DNA of 64,000 nt from JADLHS01 sp964561105 (GTDB lineage Bacteria > Verrucomicrobiota > Verrucomicrobiia > Limisphaerales > JADLHS01), in contig CAZLOH010000006.1 of NCBI GenBank assembly GCA_964561105.1, forward strand, positions 99,459 through 163,458, read 5' to 3'. Positions 26,602-35,929 of this stretch are shown here, in pieces. The translations under genes and the position numbers were made by a program. Every line of letters starts with the position of its first letter. Position 1 is the first letter of the stretch. The notes under the pieces were generated by a model. It did not search any database and was not told the DNA's origin. It worked only from the letters and a program-made list of their open reading frames with translations.

Positions 26602-26962
26602 TACTTGCCGAATGGGGAATGGGGAATTCTGCCGCCTTTTTATTTCTCATTGGCGACGGCTGACTGCGGCGGGCGGAAAGCATTGCAAAAGCTCAAAAAA
26701 AAAGACGCAAACTCTCAATGACGAAACGATTTTTCAATTTAAGGTGGCGTGAAGGCTCCGCGCCGATGCCCGGCAGAAACGAAACGTACCAAACCGCGTA
26801 ACGGCGGAGGTTCAGTCTGCTGAGGTCACGGATGAGGTGTGTGGCCCGGTGAAGCCTTGGCGCAAGTCACTCACCTCCGTGAAAACCGTTCGGTGGCGGG
26901 GCGAGCTTGGCACGTTGAATGGGCGGATAAGTTTTGGGCGAGGCGACGGGAATTACGGTTTT
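26602..26962 (+). other. Leader region before the pseudopilin, with 23-nt repeat
   Basis: This 361-bp gap contains a 23-nt sequence (26700-26722, AAAAGACGCAAACTCTCAAT followed by GAC) that recurs with one mismatch at 33267-33289. Its ATG opens a 27-codon frame starting MTKRFFNLRWREG and stopping near 26802. I see no strong terminator after the DUF2182 stop. The pseudopilin frame extends back to 26837, but the residues before 26963 do not look like pilin leader. Confidence 0.4.
26700..26722 (+). repeat. 23-nt repeat upstream of the pseudopilin, copy 1
   Basis: Identical to 33267-33289 except for A/G at one position. In both places the element ends in an ATG that opens a short frame, and a transcription unit for exported proteins follows. 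Confidence 0.55.
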
Positions 26963-27826
26963 ATGAAGCACAATGCCGGTATGATGCGATGGCATTCCGA
27001 CAACCTGATTGTTCCTGGGAATCGTAACGAACTCAAACCGACCCCGGGCGGGGCGAGTTGGGGATTTACTCTGATCGAACTTCTCGTGGTGATTGCCATT
27101 ATTGCCATTCTGGCGGCCATGCTGCTGCCGGCGTTGGCGTCGGCCCGCAGCAAGGCGTGGCGCATCGGCTGCGTCAACAACCTGAAACAAATCGGCATTC
27201 TGATGCAGGTGTACACGGACGATAACCGGGATGTTTTTCCGGCGCACCGCAACCAGGGCATGGCGGCGGGCGATACCTCCCTGGTGCTGACGAATTGGTG
27301 GGGGCCATGGATCATGGCCGGCAGTGGCGCCAACTCGAATCTGTTTCACTGCGGGGCGTTGAAAGCGCAAATGCAGGCGAGTCTCGGGCGGAAATGGGAA
27401 TGGTCCTTTGATGCCAGCAACGTCGGTTACGGTTACAACGCCTGGTTCTTGGGGTTGTGGCCGTATCCTTCCGCCAGTCTCGCGTTGGGCGGCAAGTCCT
27501 TCACCACCTCGGCGTGGTTCAAACGCACGAGCATCAAGAATCCCGCCAATGTTCTTTGCGTGGCGGATAAGAATCCCAAGTCGGCCGACGGTCTGTTCAG
27601 CATCAGTTTATGGTGGCCCAATGCCTGCATGGACCCGACGACCAGCACCACCAAACAATTTGAAGGTGTGGACCCCATTCGCCACCGGAACACCGGCGTG
27701 GCGATGTTCACCGACGGTCATTGTGAAGCCCGCAGAAGCCAGGACATCAACCCGCCCTACGACCCGGGCAGCGCCAATCCCCGGGCCCTCGGCAATGTGC
27801 AATTCTGGGACCCGTTGCAACGCTGA
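26963..27826 (+). CDS. Type II secretion/type IV pseudopilin with H-X9-DG motif
   Basis: A 287-residue pseudopilin. After a 35-residue leader the prepilin peptidase motif G/FTLIELLVVIAIIAILA is followed by the amphipathic pilin helix (LPALASARSKAWRIGCVNNL). The C-terminal half contains HRNTGVAMFTDGH, the H-X9-DG signature of the large pseudopilin families expanded in Planctomycetes and Verrucomicrobia. The product is processed at the inner membrane and assembled into a pseudopilus or retained as a small surface pilin. It lies 47 bp before the giant Ig/LamG gene on the same strand, and such pseudopilins often sit next to big exported proteins, suggesting co-expression. The start was placed at the ATG giving a short leader; the frame is open 42 codons further upstream. 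Confidence 0.88.
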   Translation: MKHNAGMMRWHSDNLIVPGNRNELKPTPGGASWGFTLIELLVVIAIIAILAAMLLPALASARSKAWRIGCVNNLKQIGILMQVYTDDNRDVFPAHRNQGMAAGDTSLVLTNWWGPWIMAGSGANSNLFHCGALKAQMQASLGRKWEWSFDASNVGYGYNAWFLGLWPYPSASLALGGKSFTTSAWFKRTSIKNPANVLCVADKNPKSADGLFSISLWWPNACMDPTTSTTKQFEGVDPIRHRNTGVAMFTDGHCEARRSQDINPPYDPGSANPRALGNVQFWDPLQR

Positions 27827-27873
27827 AATCTGTCCGCCAACCTCAATCAACCCGGTTAAATCAAACATCAATT

Positions 27874-30800
27874 ATGAACGCACCAAATCATACCACAGGG
27901 CGACGCTCCAGCGCTCGCTGTCTCGGCCGGAAACTCCGCTCCAAACTCGCCCTCGGCTGGGCCGGGTTGGCGCTGGCTGCGACCGGCGCATCAGCCGCGA
28001 CGATCAACTATGTAGGCTCGTTGACCAACTCGACCGAGACTGTCAATTGGCTGACCCCCGCCACCACCAAGACCTTCGACGCCGACAGCGACAACAAATA
28101 CGGCAGCTATTGCGTCATCAACTGGGTGGAACCCAACGCGGGCACGTACAGCCCCGGCTCCATCAGTTGGGCCGGCAGCGGCCCGCAATTCCGGCAACCG
28201 GAGTATCCGAAGATCAACGACGTCGCGGACGCGGCGCAGGGAAATGTCGGGCCGGGTGCTTTAGTCAACAACTCGCCCACCAACACCAACGTCGGCATTA
28301 CGCTTGATTTTAATACCTTTCAAGTCAACGAAGACTTGACCGGCAAAATCCTGCGGGTGGGCGTGGTGAATGATGTTCTGGGCTCCGCCGAGTGGCCCAA
28401 CGAAAAGTACAACGGCGTGTTCATCCGGCAGGTCGTCGGAGGCGACGCCAAATCCCAGATGGCCGCATGGCCGACGCCGAACGGGCAGCCCGACATGGTG
28501 TTCTTTGACATCGTGGACGCTCACGTCGGCGATCAATTTGAAATCCGGGATTTGAAGAATGTCGGTGGGGTTGATTCCATCACCACGCTCCTGGGACCAA
28601 TCTCTTGGGATACGAACAGCACGAGTGCCGTCGCCACGGCGCCAAACTTCTTGGCAACGCCGGCCAATGCCAGTTGCCTGGCCGGGAGCGATTATCTGCT
28701 GACAGCGGCTGCCGGCGGCGCGCCGGCGCCGAGTTATCAATGGTATAAAGGCACGACGCCGGTTGGAGGCAACAGCGCGGTTTACTCGATCACCGGGGCC
28801 AGCACGGCGGATGCGGGCGATTACTATGTCGTGGCGACCAACCCTTCCGGCTCCGTTACCAACGGTCCGATCAATCTCGCGGTGGTATCCACCAGCCTGC
28901 CGGGTTCAGTCACCTCTTATCGTGCCGCGGTGGACACGGAACCCAGTTTGATTTCCTACTACACCTTTGACAACGGAGCGCAGGACAGCAAGGGCGCCAA
29001 CCCGGGCGCGTTCGCCGGCACCCCGATCATCGGATACCAATCCGGCCAGGGCGTGGGCCAAGGTCTGGACCAAGCCGTGGTATTGGGCGGCGACGGCAGC
29101 GTCAACCTGGGCGTCGTGCCCGACCTGTCTTTCCCCAGTGGCAATGGCACCATTGAAGCCTGGATTAAAGCGTCCCCCAATTGGATCAACGGACCGAATT
29201 ATGATCCTTGTATCGTTGCCTGCCGCAGCCAGGCCGGCGTGACTTACAGTTTCAACATGAGCGGCGGGGCGAAAAACTACATTGGCATGTGGAATGGCAC
29301 CTCTTATCAAACCATTGCCATTCCTGCGGCTGGCAGTGCCTGGCATCACGTCGGCATCATCATCACCAACGGCACCTGGACGTTGATCTGGGATGGGGTC
29401 AACCAAGGAACGCTCACTCAAGGGTTGGGGCCGGCGGGTGCGACGGTGCCGAGTCAAATCGGCAATACCTCGCCCAGTGACGCGCAGACGTTTGAAAACT
29501 GGATCGGCTCCATTGATGAAGTCTCGTATTGTTCGACCGCCCTCAGCCCCGCACAAGTCCTGGCTCACTACAACGCCTTCCTCGCGGGCGTACCGCCCAT
29601 CATCACGCAACAACCCCAGAGCCAGTCCCTCTTGAGCGGTCTGGCGTATCAAATGAGTGTTGGCGTCAGCGGCAATTTGTTGAGCTACCAGTGGTACAAG
29701 GACAACAGTCCGATTTCGACCGCCACCGCGAGCACGCTCAATTTCCCCAGCCTGACGGCGGCGGACGACGGCACGTATGTTTGCGTCATCACCAACACCT
29801 CCGGTTCGGTGACCAGCAGTCCGGCGGTACTGCAAGTTTTCGCCACCGTAAGTCCGGCCGTCAGCAATTATGAAACGGCGGTGAAAAATGAACCGGATTT
29901 GATTTCCCTGTACACGTTTGACCAACTGACGGCGGCAGACTCATTCGGGACCAACAATGGAACTCTGCAAAGCCTGGCGAAGTTCGCGCCGGGTTTCGAT
30001 GGCGGCCCGGATCAGGCGTTGTTTGTCTCCGGCAACGGCTGGGTCAATCTGGGAATGGTGCCGGCGTTTGATTTCGTCAACAATCGCGGCACGGTGGAAC
30101 TTTGGTGGCGCGCGGACTGGACCGCCAACCCCGGCTACGATCCCTGTTTGTTTGCCGACCGTTATGACGGTCAAAGCGGGGTGAATTACAGTCTCCATGT
30201 CGGCGGAAACAAAACTTACGTCAACTTCTGGAACGGCAATGCCGCCAGCCAAATCCCCATCGCTCCCGGCACCAACTGGCATCATAGCGCCATCATTTTC
30301 AGCGAAACCGGCACCTGGACCATGACGCTGGATGGCCAGGTGCTCGGCAGCGGCTCGCTCTTTAACACCGGGGTCGCTTCCACCTGCCAGATCGGCTCCA
30401 GCAGTCCGACGGGGCAGGAAATCTGGCGCGGCGCCCTGGACGAGGTGGCCTATTACGCCACCGCCCTGACCCCCGCCCAGGTGGCCGCGCATTACAACGC
30501 TTACCTCAGCGCGTTGCCGCCGGCCATTGTCAGTCAGCCCCAAGGCGGCAATTACCTGGCCGGAAACACCCTGACGCTCTCCGTCACCGCGCAGGGAAGC
30601 GATTTGCATTATCAATGGTTCAAGAACAATGCCGCCACCGGCAGCGACGGTGACTCCCTGGTCTTCCCGAATGCCAGTTCGTCGGCGAATGGCAATTATC
30701 ACGTCGTCATCACCAATTTCAACGGCAGTGTCACCAGCGCGGTGGCGGCGGTTTCCGTGGTGATTCCGGCGGACGACCTCTACCAAAGCACGGTGCGGGC

Positions 30801-31638
30801 TGAATCCAGTCTGGTTTCCTACTACTCGTTCGATCTGCAAACCGCCAATGACGAAGTCGGCACCAACAACGGCACCTTCATCACCTCGTCGGCGTTTGCG
30901 GCGGGGCTGGGTGGCGGTACGAACCTGGCCTTGTCCCTGGACGGCGCGAATGGCGCGGTCGCGTTTGGCCCGGTGCCGGCGTTTGAATTCCCCGGCGGCC
31001 AGGGCACGATCGAGTTATGGCTGCGCGCCGATTGGGACAGCGGCACGATGTCGTACAATCCGGCCATTGTGGCGGATGAGAATTCCGTCAAGTATTATGA
31101 AGCGTATCTGAATCCGCAAAAGACCGCGGTCATCTTGAGCGCATTCGCGACGCCGAATTATCCCATTCCCAACGCTGGAACGAATTGGCATCACCTGGCC
31201 ATTGTCGTCAACAGCCCCTTCGCGGCGGTTTATTGGGACAGCGAGTTCCTCGGCTCGCAATACCTGCAAGTGCAAGGGGGTGGCCAAACGACGCAACTTG
31301 GCTCCCTCACGCCGTCCGGTTCGGCTGTCTGGCAGGGGCTCATGGATGATTGCGCCTTCTACAATACAGCGTTAAGCGCCTCAGGCATCGCCGCCCATTA
31401 TCAAGCCATGTTGGGCCAAACGGCGGGACCGGTTTCGCTCGGCATTTCGTTGGCGGGCGGCGGGCTGGCCATTACCTGGCCGGCGTCGGCCACCGGATTG
31501 GTCCTTCAACAAACGGACAACCTGGTCTCCGGCCCCTGGACCGGCGTCACGAATCAGGTGACCGTGGTCGGAGATCAAAACCAGGTGATCGTCACCCCGG
31601 ATGCCACTCAGCGCTTCTACCACTTGGTGAAGCCGTAA
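27874..31638 (+). CDS. Giant secreted protein with three Ig-LamG tandem units
   Basis: A 1254-residue exported protein. Residues 1-44 form a long signal peptide (LALGWAGLALAATGASAA). Residues 45-254 are a unique N-terminal domain. Three Ig-like plus LamG/concanavalin-like pairs follow: Ig at about 255-339, 574-657 and 883-965 (each with a YQWYK/YQWFK core) and LamG at about 348-570, 663-882 and 970-1180 (each with LISYYTFD-like starts and an ALTPAQVAAHYNA-like end). Residues 1187-1254 are a C-terminal beta domain (LAITWPASATGLVLQQTDNL) common in verrucomicrobial exoproteins. LamG and Ig domains bind glycans or proteins, so adhesion or substrate capture is likely; no catalytic domain was found. 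It follows the pseudopilin by 47 bp and ends at a strong terminator. Confidence 0.9.
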   Translation: MNAPNHTTGRRSSARCLGRKLRSKLALGWAGLALAATGASAATINYVGSLTNSTETVNWLTPATTKTFDADSDNKYGSYCVINWVEPNAGTYSPGSISWAGSGPQFRQPEYPKINDVADAAQGNVGPGALVNNSPTNTNVGITLDFNTFQVNEDLTGKILRVGVVNDVLGSAEWPNEKYNGVFIRQVVGGDAKSQMAAWPTPNGQPDMVFFDIVDAHVGDQFEIRDLKNVGGVDSITTLLGPISWDTNSTSAVATAPNFLATPANASCLAGSDYLLTAAAGGAPAPSYQWYKGTTPVGGNSAVYSITGASTADAGDYYVVATNPSGSVTNGPINLAVVSTSLPGSVTSYRAAVDTEPSLISYYTFDNGAQDSKGANPGAFAGTPIIGYQSGQGVGQGLDQAVVLGGDGSVNLGVVPDLSFPSGNGTIEAWIKASPNWINGPNYDPCIVACRSQAGVTYSFNMSGGAKNYIGMWNGTSYQTIAIPAAGSAWHHVGIIITNGTWTLIWDGVNQGTLTQGLGPAGATVPSQIGNTSPSDAQTFENWIGSIDEVSYCSTALSPAQVLAHYNAFLAGVPPIITQQPQSQSLLSGLAYQMSVGVSGNLLSYQWYKDNSPISTATASTLNFPSLTAADDGTYVCVITNTSGSVTSSPAVLQVFATVSPAVSNYETAVKNEPDLISLYTFDQLTAADSFGTNNGTLQSLAKFAPGFDGGPDQALFVSGNGWVNLGMVPAFDFVNNRGTVELWWRADWTANPGYDPCLFADRYDGQSGVNYSLHVGGNKTYVNFWNGNAASQIPIAPGTNWHHSAIIFSETGTWTMTLDGQVLGSGSLFNTGVASTCQIGSSSPTGQEIWRGALDEVAYYATALTPAQVAAHYNAYLSALPPAIVSQPQGGNYLAGNTLTLSVTAQGSDLHYQWFKNNAATGSDGDSLVFPNASSSANGNYHVVITNFNGSVTSAVAAVSVVIPADDLYQSTVRAESSLVSYYSFDLQTANDEVGTNNGTFITSSAFAAGLGGGTNLALSLDGANGAVAFGPVPAFEFPGGQGTIELWLRADWDSGTMSYNPAIVADENSVKYYEAYLNPQKTAVILSAFATPNYPIPNAGTNWHHLAIVVNSPFAAVYWDSEFLGSQYLQVQGGGQTTQLGSLTPSGSAVWQGLMDDCAFYNTALSASGIAAHYQAMLGQTAGPVSLGISLAGGGLAITWPASATGLVLQQTDNLVSGPWTGVTNQVTVVGDQNQVIVTPDATQRFYHLVKP

Positions 31639-31657
31639 ATTCCCGGAATGGTTCACG

Positions 31658-31690
31658 GCGGGCCGGCACAATTTGCCGGCCCGCTTTTTT
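31658..31690 (+). terminator. Rho-independent terminator after the Ig/LamG gene
   Basis: GCGGGCCGGCA (31658-31668) and TGCCGGCCCGC (31674-31684) form a perfect 11-bp stem with a 5-nt loop, followed directly by six T (31685-31690). It begins 19 bp after the stop codon. It could also serve the minus-strand XylR gene only weakly, since no A-run lies on its other side. Confidence 0.92.
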
Positions 31691-31799
31691 CGGCTCATCA
31701 CGGGTTTTCGGGGTGGAGAAAGGTTAATCCGGATTGAGCAACCGACTTCCAAGTCTGCGGTGTCGCGAACCGGCCGCAAGCACGTGTGAAATCAGCGGG

Positions 31800-33017
31800 C
31801 TAAAACCGGCTCTTGGTATCTCGTTCCGCCTGGCGGCGAAAAGCTCCGGGGGTGAGGCCGACTTTTTGCGTGAACACCGTGTGCAGATATTCGCCGTAGT
31901 TGAACCCCGTTCTTTCGGCGATGTGCGCCAGGCTCCAATCCGTCTCCGCCAATAGTTGTTTGACCCGTTCCAGCCGGAGCCGCAGCACCTCGGCTTTGGG
32001 GGTGCGGCCCATTTGCGCCGCGAACCGCCGCTCGAACACGCGCCGGCACATGCCCGTGGCTTTGGCCACCTGATCAATGGTGATCGGGGCGAAGGCATGA
32101 TCGCGGATGAACCGCAGGCCGGCGACCAATTGCGGGTCGTCCAACGCCAGCACCTCGGTGGAGCGGCGGGTCACGATGCCGTGCGGTGGAATGAGCCGCG
32201 GTTTCGCCGGTGGTTGGCCGCCGGCCATCAGGCGTTCGAGCAGCACGGCCGCGTCATAGCCGATGCGCAATGTGTCCGGCGCCACGCTGCTCAACGGCGG
32301 ATCGGACAGTTCGCAAAGAATTTCGTCGTTGTCCACCCCGACGAGGGCGACTTCCTCGGGCACGGCCAGGTTCAACTGCCGGCACAAATTCAACACCTGC
32401 TGGCCGCGAATATCGTTGCACGCCATCACGCCGACGGGTTTGGGCAGGGAAACCAGCCAGCGGCCCAGGTCGTCTTGAAATCGCAATCCCTGGCGTTCGT
32501 AGCCGATGGTCTGCGTCTCGGCGGTGTGTTTGATGGGTTGATAAACGCGCGTGGAAAACCCCGCCCGCGCCAGGCGTTCCACAAAAAACTGCGAACGTTT
32601 GTCCGAATAATTCGCGCCGACAAAACCGCAAAACGCGTAATGTCGGAAGCCCCGATCCATGAGATGTTCGGCGGCGAGCGTGGCTACTTGACGGTCATCG
32701 GTGTCAATCAGCGGCAAATCAAAGCCGGAAACCGAGCCGCGCAAATCCACCGCCGGCACGCCGAGCCGCCGGATGAACGCGGCCATTTTGCGGGTCTCCA
32801 CCCGGGCGATGATGCCATCACCCTGCCAGTGTTTGAGCCAGGTCGGCAGCGCGTCCGTCCATCTCCATTCCTCGCTTTGCACCGACCATTCGTGGTGTTC
32901 GCGCGCGAATTTCGCGATGCCCAGAATCAAGCCGCGCCCATAGGCGCGCGAGGATTCGATCAGCAACGCGACCCGCCGGCTGTGCTTCTGAAAGGTTCGA
33001 GGCCGCGAGGATTTCAT
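31800..33017 (-). CDS. XylR-type AraC-family sugar-responsive regulator
   Basis: A 405-residue transcription factor. Residues 10-285 are a LacI/periplasmic-binding-like sensor domain (VALLIESSRAYGRGLILGIAKFAREH; VALVGVDNDEILCELSDPPLSSV). Residues 300-400 are an AraC double helix-turn-helix (ITIDQVAKATGMCRRVFERRF; WSLAHIAERTGFNYGEYLHTVF). This PBP-AraC order is that of XylR. It is divergent from the RbsABC-type importer and glycosidase genes, with a 335-bp shared regulatory region, so it most likely senses the imported sugar and activates that operon. Xylose is not implied: xylA/xylB are absent. Confidence 0.9.
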   Translation of the reverse strand: MKSSRPRTFQKHSRRVALLIESSRAYGRGLILGIAKFAREHHEWSVQSEEWRWTDALPTWLKHWQGDGIIARVETRKMAAFIRRLGVPAVDLRGSVSGFDLPLIDTDDRQVATLAAEHLMDRGFRHYAFCGFVGANYSDKRSQFFVERLARAGFSTRVYQPIKHTAETQTIGYERQGLRFQDDLGRWLVSLPKPVGVMACNDIRGQQVLNLCRQLNLAVPEEVALVGVDNDEILCELSDPPLSSVAPDTLRIGYDAAVLLERLMAGGQPPAKPRLIPPHGIVTRRSTEVLALDDPQLVAGLRFIRDHAFAPITIDQVAKATGMCRRVFERRFAAQMGRTPKAEVLRLRLERVKQLLAETDWSLAHIAERTGFNYGEYLHTVFTQKVGLTPGAFRRQAERDTKSRF

Positions 33018-33352
33018 GAAATGGCGCTAGGACTAACGCAAAATCTGCGTGAAGGCAAAAAGTTTAATCCGCCGTGGAATGTCTGCGGCACATCCGGGTT
33101 TCATGCCGCGGGGAGCGTCCGCGCCTTCGCGTGCGCCGGTGGACGCCTTCGCCCGCCGCGCCCGAGCACCCGTTGGCCCGAACGCCTGCGCAGTGGGTTC
33201 AGTCCGGGCTGGCGGCGAAATCTTCCGGGTTTGGGTGATTCTCGCGGTCAACGCAAAAGCATAAGCAAAAGACGCGAACTCTCAATGACAAGCGCGATGC
33301 TTTGCCGCCAGAATGAGAACGCGATTTCAATTGCCGCAGGCCCTGGCTTTGC
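33018..33352. promoter_or_regulatory. Divergent regulatory region of the sugar locus
   Basis: 335 bp between the regulator and the importer genes. It contains a short inverted repeat ACGCA/TGCGT (33036-33040 and 33046-33050) just upstream of the regulator start, and a 23-nt element at 33267-33289. The ATG at the end of that element opens a 23-codon frame (MTSAMLCRQN...) whose stop overlaps the importer ATG at 33353 as ATGA, so a coupled leader peptide is conceivable. No clear sigma-70 boxes were assigned. Confidence 0.4.
33267..33289 (+). repeat. 23-nt repeat upstream of the sugar importer, copy 2
   Basis: Matches 26700-26722 at 22 of 23 positions. Its terminal ATG begins a short frame that runs into the importer start codon. 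Confidence 0.55.
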
Positions 33353-34912
33353 ATGACGCACAACTCTGAAACGGAAGCCGTTCCGCTGGTCCGCCTGGCG
33401 CACATCACCAAGCGCTTTGGCGGCGCCGCGGTTTTGACCGACGCGCAATTTGACGTTCGGCCCGGCGAAGTCCACGTGCTGGCCGGCGAAAACGGCGCGG
33501 GCAAAAGCACGCTCATCAAAATTCTCGCCGGCGTTCACACGGATTTTGCCGGCAGCATCCAGATCAATGGTCGCGAGGTCCGCCCCCAAACACCGTTGGA
33601 AGCCAACGCGCTGGGCGTCGCGGTGATTCATCAGGAGTTGTCACTGGTCGGCGCCCTGAGTGTGGCAGACAACATTTTTTTGGGCCGGCCACCGACGTGC
33701 GCCGGCTTGGTGCGCGACCGGGAACAGCAACAGCATGCCGCGCAATGGACGCGCGAGCTGGGGCTGGACATTGATGTGCGGCAACCGGTGGAACATTTCC
33801 CGATCGCCACCCAACAACTCATCGAAATTGCCAAGGCGCTGAGTCAGAACGCCAGCGTCATCGTCATGGATGAGCCGACGAGCGCGTTGAACGCGCCGGA
33901 AGTGGAAAAACTCTTCGCGCTCATCCAATCGCTCAAGGCGCGGGGCTGCGGCATCGTTTACATCTCGCATAAAATGGAGGAGATCGCGCGCATCGCCGAC
34001 CGCATCACCGTGTTACGGGACGGCCAGTGGATCGGCACCGCGCCCGCGAAGGAGTTGCCCGTTCCGAGACTGATCCAGTGGATGGTGGGGCGGGAGGTGG
34101 AGGAACAATTTCCTCGGCCCGCGTTCCGCGTGGGCGCGGAACGGCTGCGGCTCGAGCAGGTCAGCGTGTTTCCCACCGGTTTTTCCCAGCGGGCGGCGGC
34201 GCACCAGGTTTCGTTGACCGTGCGCGCCGGAGAGATCCTCGGCCTGGGCGGCTTGCAAGGTTCGGGCGCGAGCGAATTGTTTCACGGTTTGTTCGGAGCG
34301 TACGGCGCGGCCACGCGCGGGGAAATTTATCTGGACGGCAAAAAAGTCGCGTTCACCTCACCGCGCCAGGCCATCGAGTCCGGAGTTGCGTTGCTGACCA
34401 ACGACCGCAAGGCAACGGGTCTGGTTTTGCCGTTATCCATCATCGCCAACGCGACGCTGGCCGGCTTGCGTGGACTGTCACCCGGCGGCTGGCGGCGTCC
34501 CGGCCGCGAACGCGCGACGGCGGAGCAAACCACGACGCCGATGAAATTGCGCGCCGCATCGCTGGACCTGCCGGTGGGCGCGCTTTCCGGCGGCAACCAG
34601 CAAAAAGTGGCGCTGGCCAAATGGCTGCAGACGCGGCCCAAACTACTGTTGCTCGACGAGCCGACGCGCGGCATTGACGTTTCCGCCAAGCGGGAAATCT
34701 ACCAGTTGATGAACGAATGGACGGCGCAGGGCATCGCGATTGTGCTCATTACCTCCGAGATGCCGGAATTGCTGACGTTGAGCGACCGGATCGTGGTCAT
34801 GCACCGGGGGGGTTGCCGTGGTGAATTTTCCCGGGCCGAAGCCACGCCGGAAAAAATTCTGGCGGCGGCCATGGGCTTGCACGCATCCTCAGCCGGTCAG
34901 CTGCAAAACTGA
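33353..34912 (+). CDS. Sugar ABC transporter ATPase, RbsA/XylG/MglA type
   Basis: A 519-residue cytosolic ATPase with two fused nucleotide-binding domains energising a CUT2-family monosaccharide importer. Domain 1 has Walker A GENGAGKSTLIKIL (near residue 45) and Walker B VIVMDEPTSAL. Domain 2 has the usual degenerate Walker A, GGLQGSGASELFHGL, a clean signature LSGGNQQKVALAKWL and LLLLDEPTRGIDV. The domain 1 signature position reads HFPIATQQLIEIAKAL, departing from the common LSxGQQQ. It is first of a coupled set: the permease ATG at 34912 overlaps this stop by one base. Regulation by the divergent XylR-type protein is inferred. Confidence 0.93.
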   Translation: MTHNSETEAVPLVRLAHITKRFGGAAVLTDAQFDVRPGEVHVLAGENGAGKSTLIKILAGVHTDFAGSIQINGREVRPQTPLEANALGVAVIHQELSLVGALSVADNIFLGRPPTCAGLVRDREQQQHAAQWTRELGLDIDVRQPVEHFPIATQQLIEIAKALSQNASVIVMDEPTSALNAPEVEKLFALIQSLKARGCGIVYISHKMEEIARIADRITVLRDGQWIGTAPAKELPVPRLIQWMVGREVEEQFPRPAFRVGAERLRLEQVSVFPTGFSQRAAAHQVSLTVRAGEILGLGGLQGSGASELFHGLFGAYGAATRGEIYLDGKKVAFTSPRQAIESGVALLTNDRKATGLVLPLSIIANATLAGLRGLSPGGWRRPGRERATAEQTTTPMKLRAASLDLPVGALSGGNQQKVALAKWLQTRPKLLLLDEPTRGIDVSAKREIYQLMNEWTAQGIAIVLITSEMPELLTLSDRIVVMHRGGCRGEFSRAEATPEKILAAAMGLHASSAGQLQN

Positions 34913-35919
34913 TGACGGCCAAACGCGAAGTAGAATCGCCGGTGAAAAAACTTGTGACCAGTCCGGCGGGACGCGCCTTCTTGGCGCTGCTGCTGGTGTT
35001 GCTCATCGGTGTGATTTGCAACGCGGACGGCGCGTTTTTCAAGTCCGGTACGCACCGCGATGCGCTGCGGCAGATGTCGGTTTACGGGATTCTGGCGTGC
35101 GGCATGGCGCTGGTGATCATTTCCGGCGGCATTGACTTATCGGTCGGCAGTGTGCTGGCGCTGGTCGCGGTGAGCGCGGCGCAGATGGCGATTCACTGGA
35201 ACTGGTCGGGCTGGCTGGTGCTGCCGGCCAGTCTGATCATCGGCGCACTGTGCGGTGGGCTGTCCGGTTTCGTGACTGCGCGATTGCGCGTGCAGCCGTT
35301 CATTGCGACGTTGGCGATGATGGTGTTTGCGCGCGGGCTGGCCAAATACGCGTCCGGCGGTATGAAGGTTTCCACGGCGATTGCTAACGGCGACGGCACG
35401 TATCGGTATGTGGACGTGCCGGCATTTTTTCGCGCGATTGACCACCGCGCGTTGGGCGGCAATGTCTCGGTGGTGACGCTGATATTCATCGTGTGCGTGG
35501 CGGCGGCGTGGTTGTTGATGGCCAGACATCGGTGGGGTCGTTACCTCTACGCCATTGGCGGCAACGAGGAGGCGGCGCGCTTGTCGGGCGTGCCGGTGGT
35601 GGCGGTGAAAACATTCGCCTACGGCATGGCGGGCGTGTTTGCGGCCGTCGCGGGCCTGTGTCAGGCCGCGCAGGAACAACAGGGTGACCCGGAAGCTGGA
35701 AACGGTTACGAATTAATTGCGATCGCGATGGTCGTCATCGGCGGCACCAGCCTGATGGGCGGGCGCGGCGGCATCGGGTTGACCCTCCTCGGCGTTTTGA
35801 CCATCGGTTATTTGGACAAAATTTTGAGCATCAACGCCGTGCCCGAAGCGGGCCGGTTGGTGCTGACGGGCATCATCATCGTCGTCGCGGTCCTGGCGCA
35901 GCGACGGAAGGCGACCTGA
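34912..35919 (+). CDS. Sugar ABC transporter permease, RbsC/XylH type
   Basis: A 335-residue inner-membrane permease of the CUT2 family with about ten hydrophobic segments. The conserved GMALVIISGGIDLSVGSVLAL, where the ISGGIDLSVGS motif is diagnostic, lies at residues 63-83. The EAARLSGVPV loop (about residue 220) and GGTSLMGGRGGIGLTLLGVL near the C-terminus are also family hallmarks and contact the ATPase. The ATG overlaps the ATPase stop (TGATG) and the binding-protein gene follows 10 bp after the stop, so all three are one transcription unit. Confidence 0.93.
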   Translation: MTAKREVESPVKKLVTSPAGRAFLALLLVLLIGVICNADGAFFKSGTHRDALRQMSVYGILACGMALVIISGGIDLSVGSVLALVAVSAAQMAIHWNWSGWLVLPASLIIGALCGGLSGFVTARLRVQPFIATLAMMVFARGLAKYASGGMKVSTAIANGDGTYRYVDVPAFFRAIDHRALGGNVSVVTLIFIVCVAAAWLLMARHRWGRYLYAIGGNEEAARLSGVPVVAVKTFAYGMAGVFAAVAGLCQAAQEQQGDPEAGNGYELIAIAMVVIGGTSLMGGRGGIGLTLLGVLTIGYLDKILSINAVPEAGRLVLTGIIIVVAVLAQRRKAT

Positions 35920-35929
35920 AACAAAATCT

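Noticed and set aside
31956..33356. A 466-codon plus-strand frame opposite the XylR-type gene
   Set aside because: It has no protein-like composition and runs antisense to a complete PBP-AraC regulator. Only its last 23 codons, from the 23-nt element, are worth noting.
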